In this document: piece by piece, positions 16,418-24,544 of the stretch
How the letters are laid out: the number at the start of each line of letters is the position of its first letter
Position numbering within the stretch: the first letter of the stretch is position 1
NCBI GenBank assembly: GCA_009841115.1
Contig: VXML01000105.1
Coordinates: 1 to 36,818, forward strand
DNA length: 36,818 bases
DNA from: Gemmatimonadota bacterium
Lineage (GTDB): Bacteria > Latescibacterota > UBA2968 > UBA8231
Direction: 5' to 3'
Program-made: the position numbers and the translations under genes
The notes under the pieces: model-generated
Databases searched by the model: none
What the model was told of the DNA's origin: nothing
Seen by the model: the letters and a program-made list of their open reading frames with translations, nothing else

Positions 16418-16573
16418 TTGGATAACTCAACCCCCGCTTCGCTGGACGACTCGCGTTCCTATCGGGAGCTAATGGCAGATATACGCGCTCGACAACAGGT
16501 GCGTGGCCATAACCCCCCAACTCGGGAAGAGGTTGATGCTGCCCTACACAGTGAGCGGGAAAGCTGGGAGTAG
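16418..16573 (+). CDS. Small 51-residue VapB-antitoxin-like protein, no partner visible
   Basis: A short frame starting at TTG, with AAAGGAG seven bases upstream, and ending at 16573. It begins MDNSTPASLDDS and ends EVDAALHSERESWE. The acidic, charged C-terminal half with a terminal ER-SW-E pattern resembles the short VapB-type antitoxins that normally sit directly before a PIN-domain toxin. Here no toxin follows: the next gene is a convergent HAD phosphatase whose stop lies four bases away. It could be a solitary antitoxin, a remnant of a lost pair, or a small protein of another kind. Support is the ribosome site, the hydrophilic composition and the resemblance; no database check was possible. 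Confidence 0.5.
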   Translation: MDNSTPASLDDSRSYRELMADIRARQQVRGHNPPTREEVDAALHSERESWE

Positions 16574-16577
16574 TAAT

Positions 16578-17234
16578 CTATGCGGCTTTACCTCGAAGCA
16601 GTCGAGGCAACGCTGAAATATCGTCTATAACCGCAACTTTGGCGACCTCGTCAAATTCACTTTTGCTCGTCGCGCCTGACAGCACCGCAATAAAGGGTAC
16701 CTTAGCCCGTTCGGCCGTTAGCGCATCAATCGTACTGTCGCCAACGTAAAGTACGTCATTAGCATCCATTTGCATTCTAGCGACAGCCATTGTTAAACCA
16801 CGGGGATGTGGTTTTTGGTCTGCAACGTCTTCTCCGCCGATGATGACGCCAAAGCGATCAGATAGTTCTTCTCTTGCTAAAATCTCCTCGATTCTATAGC
16901 GAAACTTCGTTGATACGATCCCCAATGCAAAACCCATTTCAATCAACCGCTCCGTTGTCGCGGGAACGCTAGCAAACATAGATGTTAAATCTACCATAAT
17001 CTGATCGGCTCGTTTGACAAAGTTGCTTATGAACAAACTGACGTTCTGCTTCTCGATTTGTCCAGTCAAATTTAGAAAGGTGTCCTCTAAGGACATACCG
17101 ATAGTTCGCTTGATCCGCTCGTCATCGGCTCGGGGCAAATTCAACCTTTCCAGCGCAAAATTGACACACTCAATGATGCCTTTTGTTGAATCTGCTAGTG
17201 TAAGGTCGAAATCAAAAATGATCGCCCGAGTCAT
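16578..17234 (-). CDS. HAD-superfamily hydrolase, phosphoglycolate phosphatase-like
   Basis: A 218-residue HAD phosphatase with all four motifs: I, DFDLTLAD (D8 nucleophile, D10 acid/base); II, GIVSTK (S108); III, K141 in DQKPHP; IV, VGDSTIDA (D166, D170). The helical cap between residues 15 and 85 is the C1 type of phosphoglycolate phosphatase and beta-phosphoglucomutase relatives. The start at 17234 gives the standard TRAIIFDFD opening; a frame running back to 17363 includes the inverted repeat and looks spurious. Codon use seems less GC-biased than in its neighbours, with more A/T-ending codons, which may mean a recent arrival. Substrate unknown. It lies downstream of the lactonase gene but is separated from it by a hairpin. 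Confidence 0.88.
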   Translation of the reverse strand: MTRAIIFDFDLTLADSTKGIIECVNFALERLNLPRADDERIKRTIGMSLEDTFLNLTGQIEKQNVSLFISNFVKRADQIMVDLTSMFASVPATTERLIEMGFALGIVSTKFRYRIEEILAREELSDRFGVIIGGEDVADQKPHPRGLTMAVARMQMDANDVLYVGDSTIDALTAERAKVPFIAVLSGATSKSEFDEVAKVAVIDDISALPRLLRGKAA

Positions 17235-17285
17235 AACTGTCCGTGCGAATCCCTTTCTCAATACGGTCCGTAGGCATTTAACGGC

Positions 17286-17325
17286 AGGGCGTACAACGCG
17301 GTCTAACAGCAACGTTGTACGCCCT
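17286..17325. repeat. Perfect 13-base inverted repeat between lactonase and HAD genes
   Basis: Arms AGGGCGTACAACG (17286-17298) and its exact complement (17313-17325), separated by 14 bases. It sits ten bases beyond the lactonase stop, so it could end that transcript, but no T-run follows on either strand. The GC-rich palindromic look suggests a REP- or MITE-like intergenic element. No second copy was noticed in the window, and no target duplication is apparent at its edges. Confidence 0.65.
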
Positions 17326-17335
17326 ACTATCTGTC

Positions 17336-18409
17336 CTAAAAAACCGGAATAAACTTGTGGCACACGGGCGAGGGGACTTCAGCCTTGTGGCCGGTGGGCG
17401 TGAGTTTGCCGGTGTCTGGATCGACGCGGAAGGTAAAGATGTCGTCGGTACTGTGGTTGCCGGCGATCAGGTAGGTACCCGTGGGGTCGAGGCCGAAGTT
17501 GCGCGGGTTGGCACCGCCGGTCGGCACGATCTCGACGAGTGCGAGTTGACCGTTGTCTTGGTCAATGGCATAGACGGCAATGGAGTCGTGGCCGCGATTG
17601 GATCCGTAGAGGAAGCGGCCATTGGGATGGACGTGGATGTCGGCGGTGTGGCTGACCTCCGCATAGCCGTCGGGCAGCGTCGAGATGGTCTGGATGGTGG
17701 TGAGCGTACCAGCGTCGGCGTCGTAGTCGAACGCCGTGACGGTGTTGCTCAGTTCGTTGATGACGTACGCCTGTTGGCCGTTGGGGTGGAAGGCAAGGTG
17801 GCGCGGGCCGCTGCCGGGGGCGATTTCCGCGGGCGTCTGCGCGACCAGCTTGCCATTCGCGTGGTCAATCGCATAGATGAGCACCTTGTCGATGCCCAAG
17901 TCTGGGGCAAAGGCGTGTTTGTTGTTGGGGGCGACCATAATCGAATGGGCGTGTGGCCCCTCTTGGCGTCTTGGGTTGACCGAAGAACCTTCGTGTTGGA
18001 CGAAATCCGTGGCCGCGCCAAGCGAGCCATCTTCCCGAATCGGCAGGATGGCGACGCTGCCGCCGCCGTAGTTGGCGGCTAGCGCGTACTTACCAGCGCG
18101 GTCAATGCTGATGTGGCAAGGGCCGGGGCCAACGGTCGATTCGGTGTTGATGTGGGTGAGGGATCCGCTCTGTTGGTCAATGGCAAAGGCCGCAATCGCG
18201 CCGCCGGGCCGGTCGCCGACCGCACTGGTCTCGCCGATAGCGTAGAGGAAGCGGCGGTTGGGCGCGATATCGAGAAAGGAAGGATTGTCTATGCCGCCAA
18301 TGCTGCTTTGATAGGCGAGGGCACCAGTAGCCATGTCGAGGCGATAGACGTAAATGCCGTCCTCGTCGCCGCTGGAATAAGTGCCGATATAGACGAGATA
18401 GTCACTCAT
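17336..18409 (-). CDS. 6-phosphogluconolactonase-like beta-propeller (lactonase family)
   Basis: A 357-residue seven-bladed propeller of the YbhE / Pgl lactonase family, normally hydrolysing 6-phosphogluconolactone or related lactones. Family blocks are YIGTYSSGDEDGIYVYRLD at the start, NPSFLDIAPNRRFLYAIGE, YGGGSVAILPI, GPHAHSIMVAPNNKHAFAPDLG and ANPRNFGLDPTGTYLIAGN, with repeated blade patterns throughout. The ATG at 18409 has AAAGGAG seven bases upstream and matches cytosolic homologues. However, an in-frame ATG at 18490 adds a good signal-peptide-like stretch (hydrophobic core ALLSMLLFLPSIAF), so an exported form is possible. It is downstream of two secreted proteins and a PhyH gene, all on the minus strand, with a 162 bp gap before it. 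Confidence 0.9.
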   Translation of the reverse strand: MSDYLVYIGTYSSGDEDGIYVYRLDMATGALAYQSSIGGIDNPSFLDIAPNRRFLYAIGETSAVGDRPGGAIAAFAIDQQSGSLTHINTESTVGPGPCHISIDRAGKYALAANYGGGSVAILPIREDGSLGAATDFVQHEGSSVNPRRQEGPHAHSIMVAPNNKHAFAPDLGIDKVLIYAIDHANGKLVAQTPAEIAPGSGPRHLAFHPNGQQAYVINELSNTVTAFDYDADAGTLTTIQTISTLPDGYAEVSHTADIHVHPNGRFLYGSNRGHDSIAVYAIDQDNGQLALVEIVPTGGANPRNFGLDPTGTYLIAGNHSTDDIFTFRVDPDTGKLTPTGHKAEVPSPVCHKFIPVF

Positions 18410-18571
18410 AGTGGAACTCCTTTGGGTTGTGAAGGCAATGGAAGGGAGGAAGAGAAGCATAGATAACAAGGCATTCGTTACAAACCTCATCGTTTCACCA
18501 AAACAGTGTTGAACTTTCGCAAGCGACAGACCTAATCCCATAAATCTTGTTAGTCTCCTTAATTTTGGTCC

Positions 18572-20917
18572 CTAATAGACAACCGAAATCGAACCCGCGT
18601 GCGTCCCCGGCCCCGACTCGGCCCCTAAATCGAGGCGGTAGAGATAAATGCCCGGCGCAACTAAGGTCCCCGACGCGTCGCGGGCCGTCCAAGTGAAGCG
18701 ATGGCCCATTGCGGTCGGCCTAGCCTCGACCTCGGCGACTTGGCGGCCCGCTAGGTCGTAGAGCGCGAGCGTGGGGACCGCCGCGTCTAACTTAAAGACC
18801 ACAAAGCGCATGTCGAGTGCGTCATTGATCCCGTCGCCATTGGGCGTGATCACGGGCGAGGCCAGTTCCAATGCGTCGATGAGTTGGCCGTGCTCGGCTA
18901 GCTCGGGGAGCATTACTACCTGAGAGCGGCGCTCGGCTGGCTCGACCGACTGCCAGAGGCCGGGCCGCTCGCTCAACCCGAGATCAAGGGGAAAAACAGT
19001 GGCGTTATGCAAAACTCGCGTCGTGAAACCCACCCGAATCGAGTCCTCGGTCACAATGCGCGGCAAGGCGACCAACAGCGAGTCGCCCTGCTGCTCGACG
19101 CGGGCGGGCGCGACTGGCGCGGAGCCAATGTGTAGTTCGAGGTCCTCGGCGTCAATCCGACCCGGCACGGTAAAACGCAATAGGTCGAAACCCGAGTCTT
19201 CAGCCTCCATCTGCGGCCACAGCGTATAGGTGAAACGGGTGTCCTCGTTGGGGATGGCTTGGCGCGGCTCAATGCGGCCCACCGCACCCTGCAACAGCGC
19301 GTCCTCAAACTCGACCGAGAGCGAATGGACCACCGGCGCTACGCTGGGGTCATCGGTGGAGAGGATCATCTCCAGCAGGATGAAGCGGCGCGGGCTTTCC
19401 GACTGGAATGTCTCGCCCGAGAACTGATAGACATTGCTCCACTCGCCCCAATCCTCGCCCACTACGAGCGTCGTATCGACCGGGCCGCGCAGCACCTTGG
19501 GCGAACTATTCCACTTCTCCTCAGTGACCTGTTCGCCGATCTTGTTGTAAAACGTATAGACCGGCTCTAGCGAGTTGCCCGAGCGCGAGCGCAGTTGCAG
19601 GCGGGTGCCCGCGGCCAGCTCGGCATCCCAAGAGAGGTTTTTGATGACTTTTGGCCGCCCGTCGCCCGAGGTTTGCCCTAAGTCAATGAAGTCCGAGTGC
19701 AATACTACCTCGGCGGGATAGCCCGGAGAGAAGAGCATGAACTCGGCCCATTTGACGATGCCCCAGCCGGTGTCTCTGATGCCGTGCCAGAAGAAGTAAC
19801 GCATCTTGCGCGGCTTGAACATATAGCGAATGTAGAGCAAGCGGTCGGCATTGGGATTGATGTGGGTCAGAAGCTCTGTGTAGTCAAACGCATCGGGCAC
19901 GGGCAGATTGGAACTAAGACTGCGGGTGCCGTCTGAATAGAGCACTGTATGGCCCGGGCCGGTGCCATTGATCGAGAAGCCCACCAAGCCCTCGTCGGGC
20001 CGAAAGGAATAGAGAAAGAATTCATCGACGAAGAACACCGCCCCCAAATCCACTCCAAACCACACCCCACCCTCTTTCCAGCCGAGGCTGCCATACGAAG
20101 AGCCGATGAGGTTGTTGGTGTTCATGTCGGCGTCGAAGAGATTTTGCGGATCGACTGAGTTGACCCCGTTGACAAAGCGGCCCCGCTGCATGGTGCCAAT
20201 GCTGATGTTGTCGCCAATGCCGCGGACTTCGATTTCGGCCAAGGCCGCGTCCGGAGTCTTCTCCTCGGCCTCAATGCGAATGCGCTGGATCACCCGATAG
20301 TTGTTCTTGGCCATCGGGTCGATACCCAAGCCCTCGTCTAGTTGGAATACGCTATCGCGGGCAGTAAACCCGAGGGGGATGACGATTTCGCTGGCCGCGT
20401 TGGGTCGGGTCGTGCGGAAGAGAGGCTCCAGCAGCACCATGTCGTCTTGCACCGAGATGCGGGTCCCCGTACTGCCGTACACAGTAAACTGGCGGAAGGG
20501 CCGCGCGCCTTCCTCGTCGGGAAAGACGAGGCGTATCTCCCGGGCCAACACGGCTCGACCCAAGTCTATCTCAATGGCCCAGTCCTCGACGGCATCCACC
20601 GGGTCTGGACGCCAGAAGGTCTGGGGATCTCCGTCGATGATGTAGTCTGCATCGGCGGGATTGGAAACCGCCTCCCAGATGCCGCCCGTAGTTTTCCCGC
20701 GGCTTTTGCTCTCATAGGAGAAGCGATGGGCATCGGCGACCGCGTTGATGTCCTTGCGGAACTTGACGAGCTGTAGCTGGCCATTCTCGCCCACTTCAGT
20801 TAGGCCAAGGGGCACCCGCCAAGTCGCCCAAGCATCTCGTCCTTGGAAGGTCAAGGTTTCACTGCTAACGGCCATGGCCGCCAACGCGACGCAGACGAGC
20901 GGCAAAAGCAATCGCAT
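18572..20917 (-). CDS. Large secreted discoidin-type protein with NGDG C-terminal sorting-type domain (paralogue 1)
   Basis: A 781-residue exported protein. Signal peptide at 1-19 (LLLPLVCVALAAMAVSS). Residues 79-235 look like an F5/8 type C (discoidin) carbohydrate-binding domain, with DGDPQTFWRPDP and WAIEIDLGRAVLAREIRLVF; a second follows around 250-330 (GVWFGVDLGAVFFVDEFFLYSF). From residue 391 on it shares a module with the next gene: EF-G-P then IDLG (411-414), later GFDLLRF, and a C-terminal domain from 687 with TPNGDGIND and APGIYLYRL, of the FlgD-Ig/CHU_C type used for secretion or surface attachment. ATG at 20917 has GAGGG upstream; a GTG three codons earlier is less likely. Thirteen bp after its paralogue. 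No enzymatic motif seen. Confidence 0.82.
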   Translation of the reverse strand: MRLLLPLVCVALAAMAVSSETLTFQGRDAWATWRVPLGLTEVGENGQLQLVKFRKDINAVADAHRFSYESKSRGKTTGGIWEAVSNPADADYIIDGDPQTFWRPDPVDAVEDWAIEIDLGRAVLAREIRLVFPDEEGARPFRQFTVYGSTGTRISVQDDMVLLEPLFRTTRPNAASEIVIPLGFTARDSVFQLDEGLGIDPMAKNNYRVIQRIRIEAEEKTPDAALAEIEVRGIGDNISIGTMQRGRFVNGVNSVDPQNLFDADMNTNNLIGSSYGSLGWKEGGVWFGVDLGAVFFVDEFFLYSFRPDEGLVGFSINGTGPGHTVLYSDGTRSLSSNLPVPDAFDYTELLTHINPNADRLLYIRYMFKPRKMRYFFWHGIRDTGWGIVKWAEFMLFSPGYPAEVVLHSDFIDLGQTSGDGRPKVIKNLSWDAELAAGTRLQLRSRSGNSLEPVYTFYNKIGEQVTEEKWNSSPKVLRGPVDTTLVVGEDWGEWSNVYQFSGETFQSESPRRFILLEMILSTDDPSVAPVVHSLSVEFEDALLQGAVGRIEPRQAIPNEDTRFTYTLWPQMEAEDSGFDLLRFTVPGRIDAEDLELHIGSAPVAPARVEQQGDSLLVALPRIVTEDSIRVGFTTRVLHNATVFPLDLGLSERPGLWQSVEPAERRSQVVMLPELAEHGQLIDALELASPVITPNGDGINDALDMRFVVFKLDAAVPTLALYDLAGRQVAEVEARPTAMGHRFTWTARDASGTLVAPGIYLYRLDLGAESGPGTHAGSISVVY

Positions 20918-20930
20918 CGTTCCCACCCTC

Positions 20931-22982
20931 TCAGTACGCTACGCCCACGGGGCGGAGCAAGGCGGCAGCGCGGCGCTCGGATTGCAGGACCACGGAGATT
21001 AGGTACACGCCCGGAGGCAGGGCAGCGCCCTGTGCGTCGCGTCCGTCCCAGCGAGCCGTTTGCGGGCCGGCTGTTTGCAAGCCTTGAGACACGGTGGCCA
21101 CATGGCGTCCGTCGAGCGCATAGACCGCCAATTCGACGGGTACTTGTTCCGGCAGACCATAGAGTGAATAGGCCATCCGAAGCTCGTCGTGAACGCCATC
21201 GCCATTGGGCGTCAACACAGGCGTTGAAAAGCGCAAGTTTTGCACCAAAGCAGGTTGTTGATCCGAAACGCTGAGGACGCGCAGGCTATTGGTGGAGAGC
21301 AATTCGCTGGCGTCGCCAGAGACAATGGGTTGGGGCAAGGTCTCGACCTCTGAGTCGGTGACTGTGCCCAAAAACGTGGTGGCCAGTTCAAACACTTCCG
21401 CGGCAAAGACAATACGCAACGGCGCGTTGTTGGCGCGGGTAACGCGCTCGGGTAGGAGTACTGTCAGCCCGTCGTCCTCTTCGCGGACGGCGGCTGGGTC
21501 GATCGCTTGGCCGCCGATGAGCAACTCTTTGAACGCAGGCCGGGCACCCGTTTGGATGCGCACTTGGTCGAAGCCGCGCTGATCCCCGCCTGAAAAGGAG
21601 GCCGATAGGTCGTATGCAAACTCGATCATTTCGCCCAAGGCCACCTCGCCGAACCCATGCGCGGGCCGTGGGTCGGCGAGCGGAGCCACTTCGCCGAGGA
21701 CGCGCGCCGCCAATAGCGGTGCCCGCTCGACCCACAGCGAATCCAAGCGCACAAAATCCGCAAAGCGGGTGCTGTGCAAGGTAATGAGCACCTGTATGAA
21801 GGAGCCGCTGTCGAGGTTGAGCGGCAGACCCGACTGGGTCGTGGGCGTTGACCAGAAGGTCCAGTTGTCGCGGTCGTAGGTAATTGCGGCCCGCATTCCA
21901 GGACGGGGGCTGCGCTGGACAAAATCACAGGAGGCGCACGTGCGGCCAAACCCAGTGCGCAGATCGTTCTCGTAGCGGGCGCGAGAGACGACCTTTTCCT
22001 TGCCGGTGACTGTGTACTCGTGATAGATGTTCGGGTCGTCGTCGCGGCCCGTGCGAATCTCGACCTCGGCGAAGGCCCGTGCATCGAGTGCCTCAACGGC
22101 TTCGCCATTGACAAAGCGCATCGGCGTGGCGGTAAAGAACAGCCGGCCAAAGTTTTGCTCGGCCCCGAGGTCAATGATCTTGGAGCGGTACGTAGCCCGC
22201 TTGGGAAAGCCCTCGCCATAGACCTCAAACTCGCTGATGGTACCCAAGAGCGAGCGAGCTTGATTGCCTTGGCCGCCGGACGTGCCGCTAACGCGGGTCA
22301 AGGCCGTCTCGTCGATGATGGAGAATTTGCGGGCCCAACGAAAGAAGCGCACGTATTGCTGGTCGAAACCAATGTGCACGTCGGGCGCAAAATTTTGCGT
22401 CGGCTCGGCGACGATTCTCGCGAGGGGCAGCGGGCCTTTGATGGCGAAAATCTCGCTGTTTTCCTCTTGGATCGAGATTTGGAAGGCCGGGGTCGAGTCC
22501 GTGCGCAGCGGCGTGCCGTCCGAGCGGAAGCCACCCGAAGGGGTGTGGAAGCCAAAGGTGTGCGCCGGCATGGGCACGGCCAAGTCGATGGTAAAAAACT
22601 GCTTGCCAATGCCCTCGGCCTTGGAGGAATTGTACGTGGTGCTGTCGGCATCGATGAGCGCGACGCCGTTTTCGGTTGGGTCGCCGTTGCCTTCGTTCCA
22701 CTTCCAGATGCGGGGCCGCTCGCCGTCGATATAGCCCAGTTCTTTGGGCTGGCGAAAGGTGGTCCAGTTGCTGAGTAGGGAAATGATGTTGACACCCGGC
22801 TCGACGCGCACCGGCTGAATGGCACCAGGGACGCGCTCAAAATCAATCATAATGCTGACCGTGTCTTGGCCGGCCCAAGGCTGGCTGCCGCCGAGTTGCC
22901 AAGTAGTAACCTCAGCTTTTAGAACTGCCGGTGCCAGAAGCGCGATAGCAACGGTGAGCGCGAAGCTGCGGGTGTTCAGCAT
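20931..22982 (-). CDS. Large secreted protein with NGDG C-terminal sorting-type domain (paralogue 2)
   Basis: A 683-residue exported protein, paralogous in its C-terminal 430 residues to the gene downstream. Signal peptide at 1-23 (FALTVAIALLAPAVLKA). The N-terminal region (30-260) has a discoidin-like flavour, with DADSTTYNSS and FFTIDLAVPMPAHTFGF, and ends in SEFEVYGEGFP followed by KIIDLG (268-273), which mirrors paralogue 1. A CASC motif (C349, C352) is unique to this copy and could be a disulphide or a metal site. The last 97 residues (TPNGDGVHDEL, YALDGRHVATV, LPPGVYLISV) form the sorting-type domain. ATG at 22982 has AGGAGACAGGAC directly upstream. It follows the PhyH gene by 10 bp. 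Function unknown; binding of an extracellular glycan or surface ligand is a guess from the domains. Confidence 0.82.
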   Translation of the reverse strand: MLNTRSFALTVAIALLAPAVLKAEVTTWQLGGSQPWAGQDTVSIMIDFERVPGAIQPVRVEPGVNIISLLSNWTTFRQPKELGYIDGERPRIWKWNEGNGDPTENGVALIDADSTTYNSSKAEGIGKQFFTIDLAVPMPAHTFGFHTPSGGFRSDGTPLRTDSTPAFQISIQEENSEIFAIKGPLPLARIVAEPTQNFAPDVHIGFDQQYVRFFRWARKFSIIDETALTRVSGTSGGQGNQARSLLGTISEFEVYGEGFPKRATYRSKIIDLGAEQNFGRLFFTATPMRFVNGEAVEALDARAFAEVEIRTGRDDDPNIYHEYTVTGKEKVVSRARYENDLRTGFGRTCASCDFVQRSPRPGMRAAITYDRDNWTFWSTPTTQSGLPLNLDSGSFIQVLITLHSTRFADFVRLDSLWVERAPLLAARVLGEVAPLADPRPAHGFGEVALGEMIEFAYDLSASFSGGDQRGFDQVRIQTGARPAFKELLIGGQAIDPAAVREEDDGLTVLLPERVTRANNAPLRIVFAAEVFELATTFLGTVTDSEVETLPQPIVSGDASELLSTNSLRVLSVSDQQPALVQNLRFSTPVLTPNGDGVHDELRMAYSLYGLPEQVPVELAVYALDGRHVATVSQGLQTAGPQTARWDGRDAQGAALPPGVYLISVVLQSERRAAALLRPVGVAY

Positions 22983-22992
22983 GTCCTGTCTC

Positions 22993-23733
22993 CTAGCGAA
23001 AATGCACGTCGGCGGCATGCAGGGCACCCGGGCCGTTTTGCATCCTCATTAGTTGGCGCTGACGCGGGCTCAAGCTGTCCCACCACTCGGACGGGAAGCC
23101 GTCGTGCGGGTCGAGTTGGAAGACCAACATGTGCTTTCTATAGTGGCCGAAGAGGGCGTGGCGGTTGCGGTCGCCGGTGTTGGCACCGCCGCCGTGCCAG
23201 CACTGGCCGTTGAAGACGATCACCGCGCCGGCCGAGGCAGTAGGCTGCACCTCGTGCTGGACTATAAATCCCTCCGGGGGCGCGGCGAGGCCGCTCTTGT
23301 GCGAGCCGGGCACCACGCGGGTGCCGCCGATTTCGGGGCTGAAGCCGTCGAGCATCCACACCGTATTCATCATCACCGGCGTGTCCATGTTGAGCATATA
23401 GGCGGGGATGTCGCTGTGCAGGTCTTGGTAGCCGTCGCCGGGGCGGACGATGCGCGAGTTGAGGCTGCCCAAAATCAGCGAGGGTTCGAGGAAGTGTTCG
23501 AGGATGGGCAAGACGCGGGGATGGTCGATGCACTGGTGGAAGATGCGATCCATGACCGGGAGGTTGGCCACATGGCGGGCCGAGCCTCGATGGATGTGTT
23601 CGGTGCCGTGCTCTTGTTCGCAGCGAATCAGGGCTTGGCGCATGGCCGCGGCCGTATCGGAGTCGAGGACGTTTTCGAGCAGAGTGAAACCGTAGATTTC
23701 GATTTCTTGGATGGCTTGTTCGCGTTCGTTCAT
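22993..23733 (-). CDS. PhyH-family Fe(II)/2-oxoglutarate dioxygenase (copy D)
   Basis: A 246-residue PhyH-fold oxygenase with H106-x-D108 (DLHSDIP) and H180 (CWHGGG) as iron ligands and the IGGTRVVPGSHKSG block at 136-148. It resembles copy A (same HGG distal site and GSHK turn) more than B or C. ATG at 23733 has AGGAGACC upstream. It is the first gene of an operon with two large secreted proteins, 10 bp and 13 bp apart, an odd partnership for a cytoplasmic hydroxylase. Its substrate might be a small molecule handled by the secreted proteins, or the genes may only share transcription. The C-terminus is rich in aromatic and methionine residues (SEWWDSLSPRQRQLMRMQ). Confidence 0.9.
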   Translation of the reverse strand: MNEREQAIQEIEIYGFTLLENVLDSDTAAAMRQALIRCEQEHGTEHIHRGSARHVANLPVMDRIFHQCIDHPRVLPILEHFLEPSLILGSLNSRIVRPGDGYQDLHSDIPAYMLNMDTPVMMNTVWMLDGFSPEIGGTRVVPGSHKSGLAAPPEGFIVQHEVQPTASAGAVIVFNGQCWHGGGANTGDRNRHALFGHYRKHMLVFQLDPHDGFPSEWWDSLSPRQRQLMRMQNGPGALHAADVHFR

Positions 23734-23761
23734 AATAAAAAGGTCTCCTACAAGGGTTACT

Positions 23762-23791
23762 AAAATAAACTCGCACAGTTCGCTTCGGCAA
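23762..23791 (-). promoter_or_regulatory. Candidate promoter of the PhyH / twin secreted protein operon
   Basis: On the minus strand: -35 TTGCCG (23786-23791), an 18-base spacer and -10 TATTTT (23762-23767). The -35 hexamer and spacing equal those of the promoter proposed for the other PhyH operon (1750-1779). Each hexamer matches consensus at four of six positions, so support is modest. Confidence 0.33.
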
Positions 23792-23830
23792 ACGACCGCT
23801 GCTAAGCGAGTATCCGTGAAAAAATTGCGC

Positions 23831-24544
23831 TTAATAGAGCGAACTTGCGATCATGCGCAGCGACAGAAGCGTGATCGCGATCCTAAATACCTTGCGGAAC
23901 AGGCTTTCGGAAACCCGGTCGCGCAAGCGCGTCCCGCACCACGAGCCTAGCGCCGCCGCGCCAATCATTCCGGCGATGAGCGGCAAGTAGGGCGCAAAGG
24001 CGAAGCCGACAAAGCCGAAGACCAAAATTTTGCACAGGTGGGTGACGGTCATTACCGTGCCGTGGGTAATGACCAAGCGGTCCTTGGGCAAACCCGCGCT
24101 GGCTAAGAAGGCACCGGTCAGGGGACCAGCGACCCCGACGAAGAGGGCGAGGAAGGTCTGGAGAGCACCAAAAATGGCAAAGTGGCCGGGTAGGCGAAAA
24201 GCGCGGCTGGGCACGGGAACCCAGATGACGAGGAGGATGAAGACGCCCAAGTACAGGGGCAGATCGTCAAAGCTAAAGTCGCCGACGACCTGCGCCCCCA
24301 CAACAGCGCCGAGGAGCGCACCGCCCGCGAAGGGCCAAAAGATGCGCCATTCAATGTGACGCAAGCCAAAGAATACGCGGCTGGCGTTGGAGGCTAGCTG
24401 CACGGCACCGTGGACGGGGATGATGGCCGCGGCGGGCAGCAAGCCCGGCATGACCGAGATCAGCGCAATGCCGCCGCCCACGCCGATGATGGCGGTAAAG
24501 GTCGAGGTCAGGAAGGAGACGCCGATCAGGAAGAAAGGATCCAT
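23831..24544 (-). CDS. TauE/SafE (DUF81) family exporter, CuyZ-like by context
   Basis: A 237-residue membrane protein of the sulfite exporter TauE/SafE family, with about seven to eight hydrophobic segments arranged as two similar halves. The first half has the family-typical AIIGVGGGIALISVMPGLLP and VHGAVQLASNASRV; the second has FVGVAGPLTGAFLASAG and VITHGTVMTVTHLCKI. These proteins are proposed to export sulfite or other small organosulfur anions. Its ATG directly follows the stop of the PLP lyase gene with no intervening base, so they are translated as a unit. In marine bacteria the cysteate sulfo-lyase gene cuyA is paired with a TauE/SafE-type exporter gene, cuyZ, removing the toxic sulfite. 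The assignment here rests on that context, not on residues. Confidence 0.87.
   Translation of the reverse strand: MDPFFLIGVSFLTSTFTAIIGVGGGIALISVMPGLLPAAAIIPVHGAVQLASNASRVFFGLRHIEWRIFWPFAGGALLGAVVGAQVVGDFSFDDLPLYLGVFILLVIWVPVPSRAFRLPGHFAIFGALQTFLALFVGVAGPLTGAFLASAGLPKDRLVITHGTVMTVTHLCKILVFGFVGFAFAPYLPLIAGMIGAAALGSWCGTRLRDRVSESLFRKVFRIAITLLSLRMIASSLY

Noticed and set aside
17315..18082. 255-residue plus-strand frame opposite the lactonase
   Set aside because: Antisense shadow; the minus-strand propeller repeats explain the sequence.
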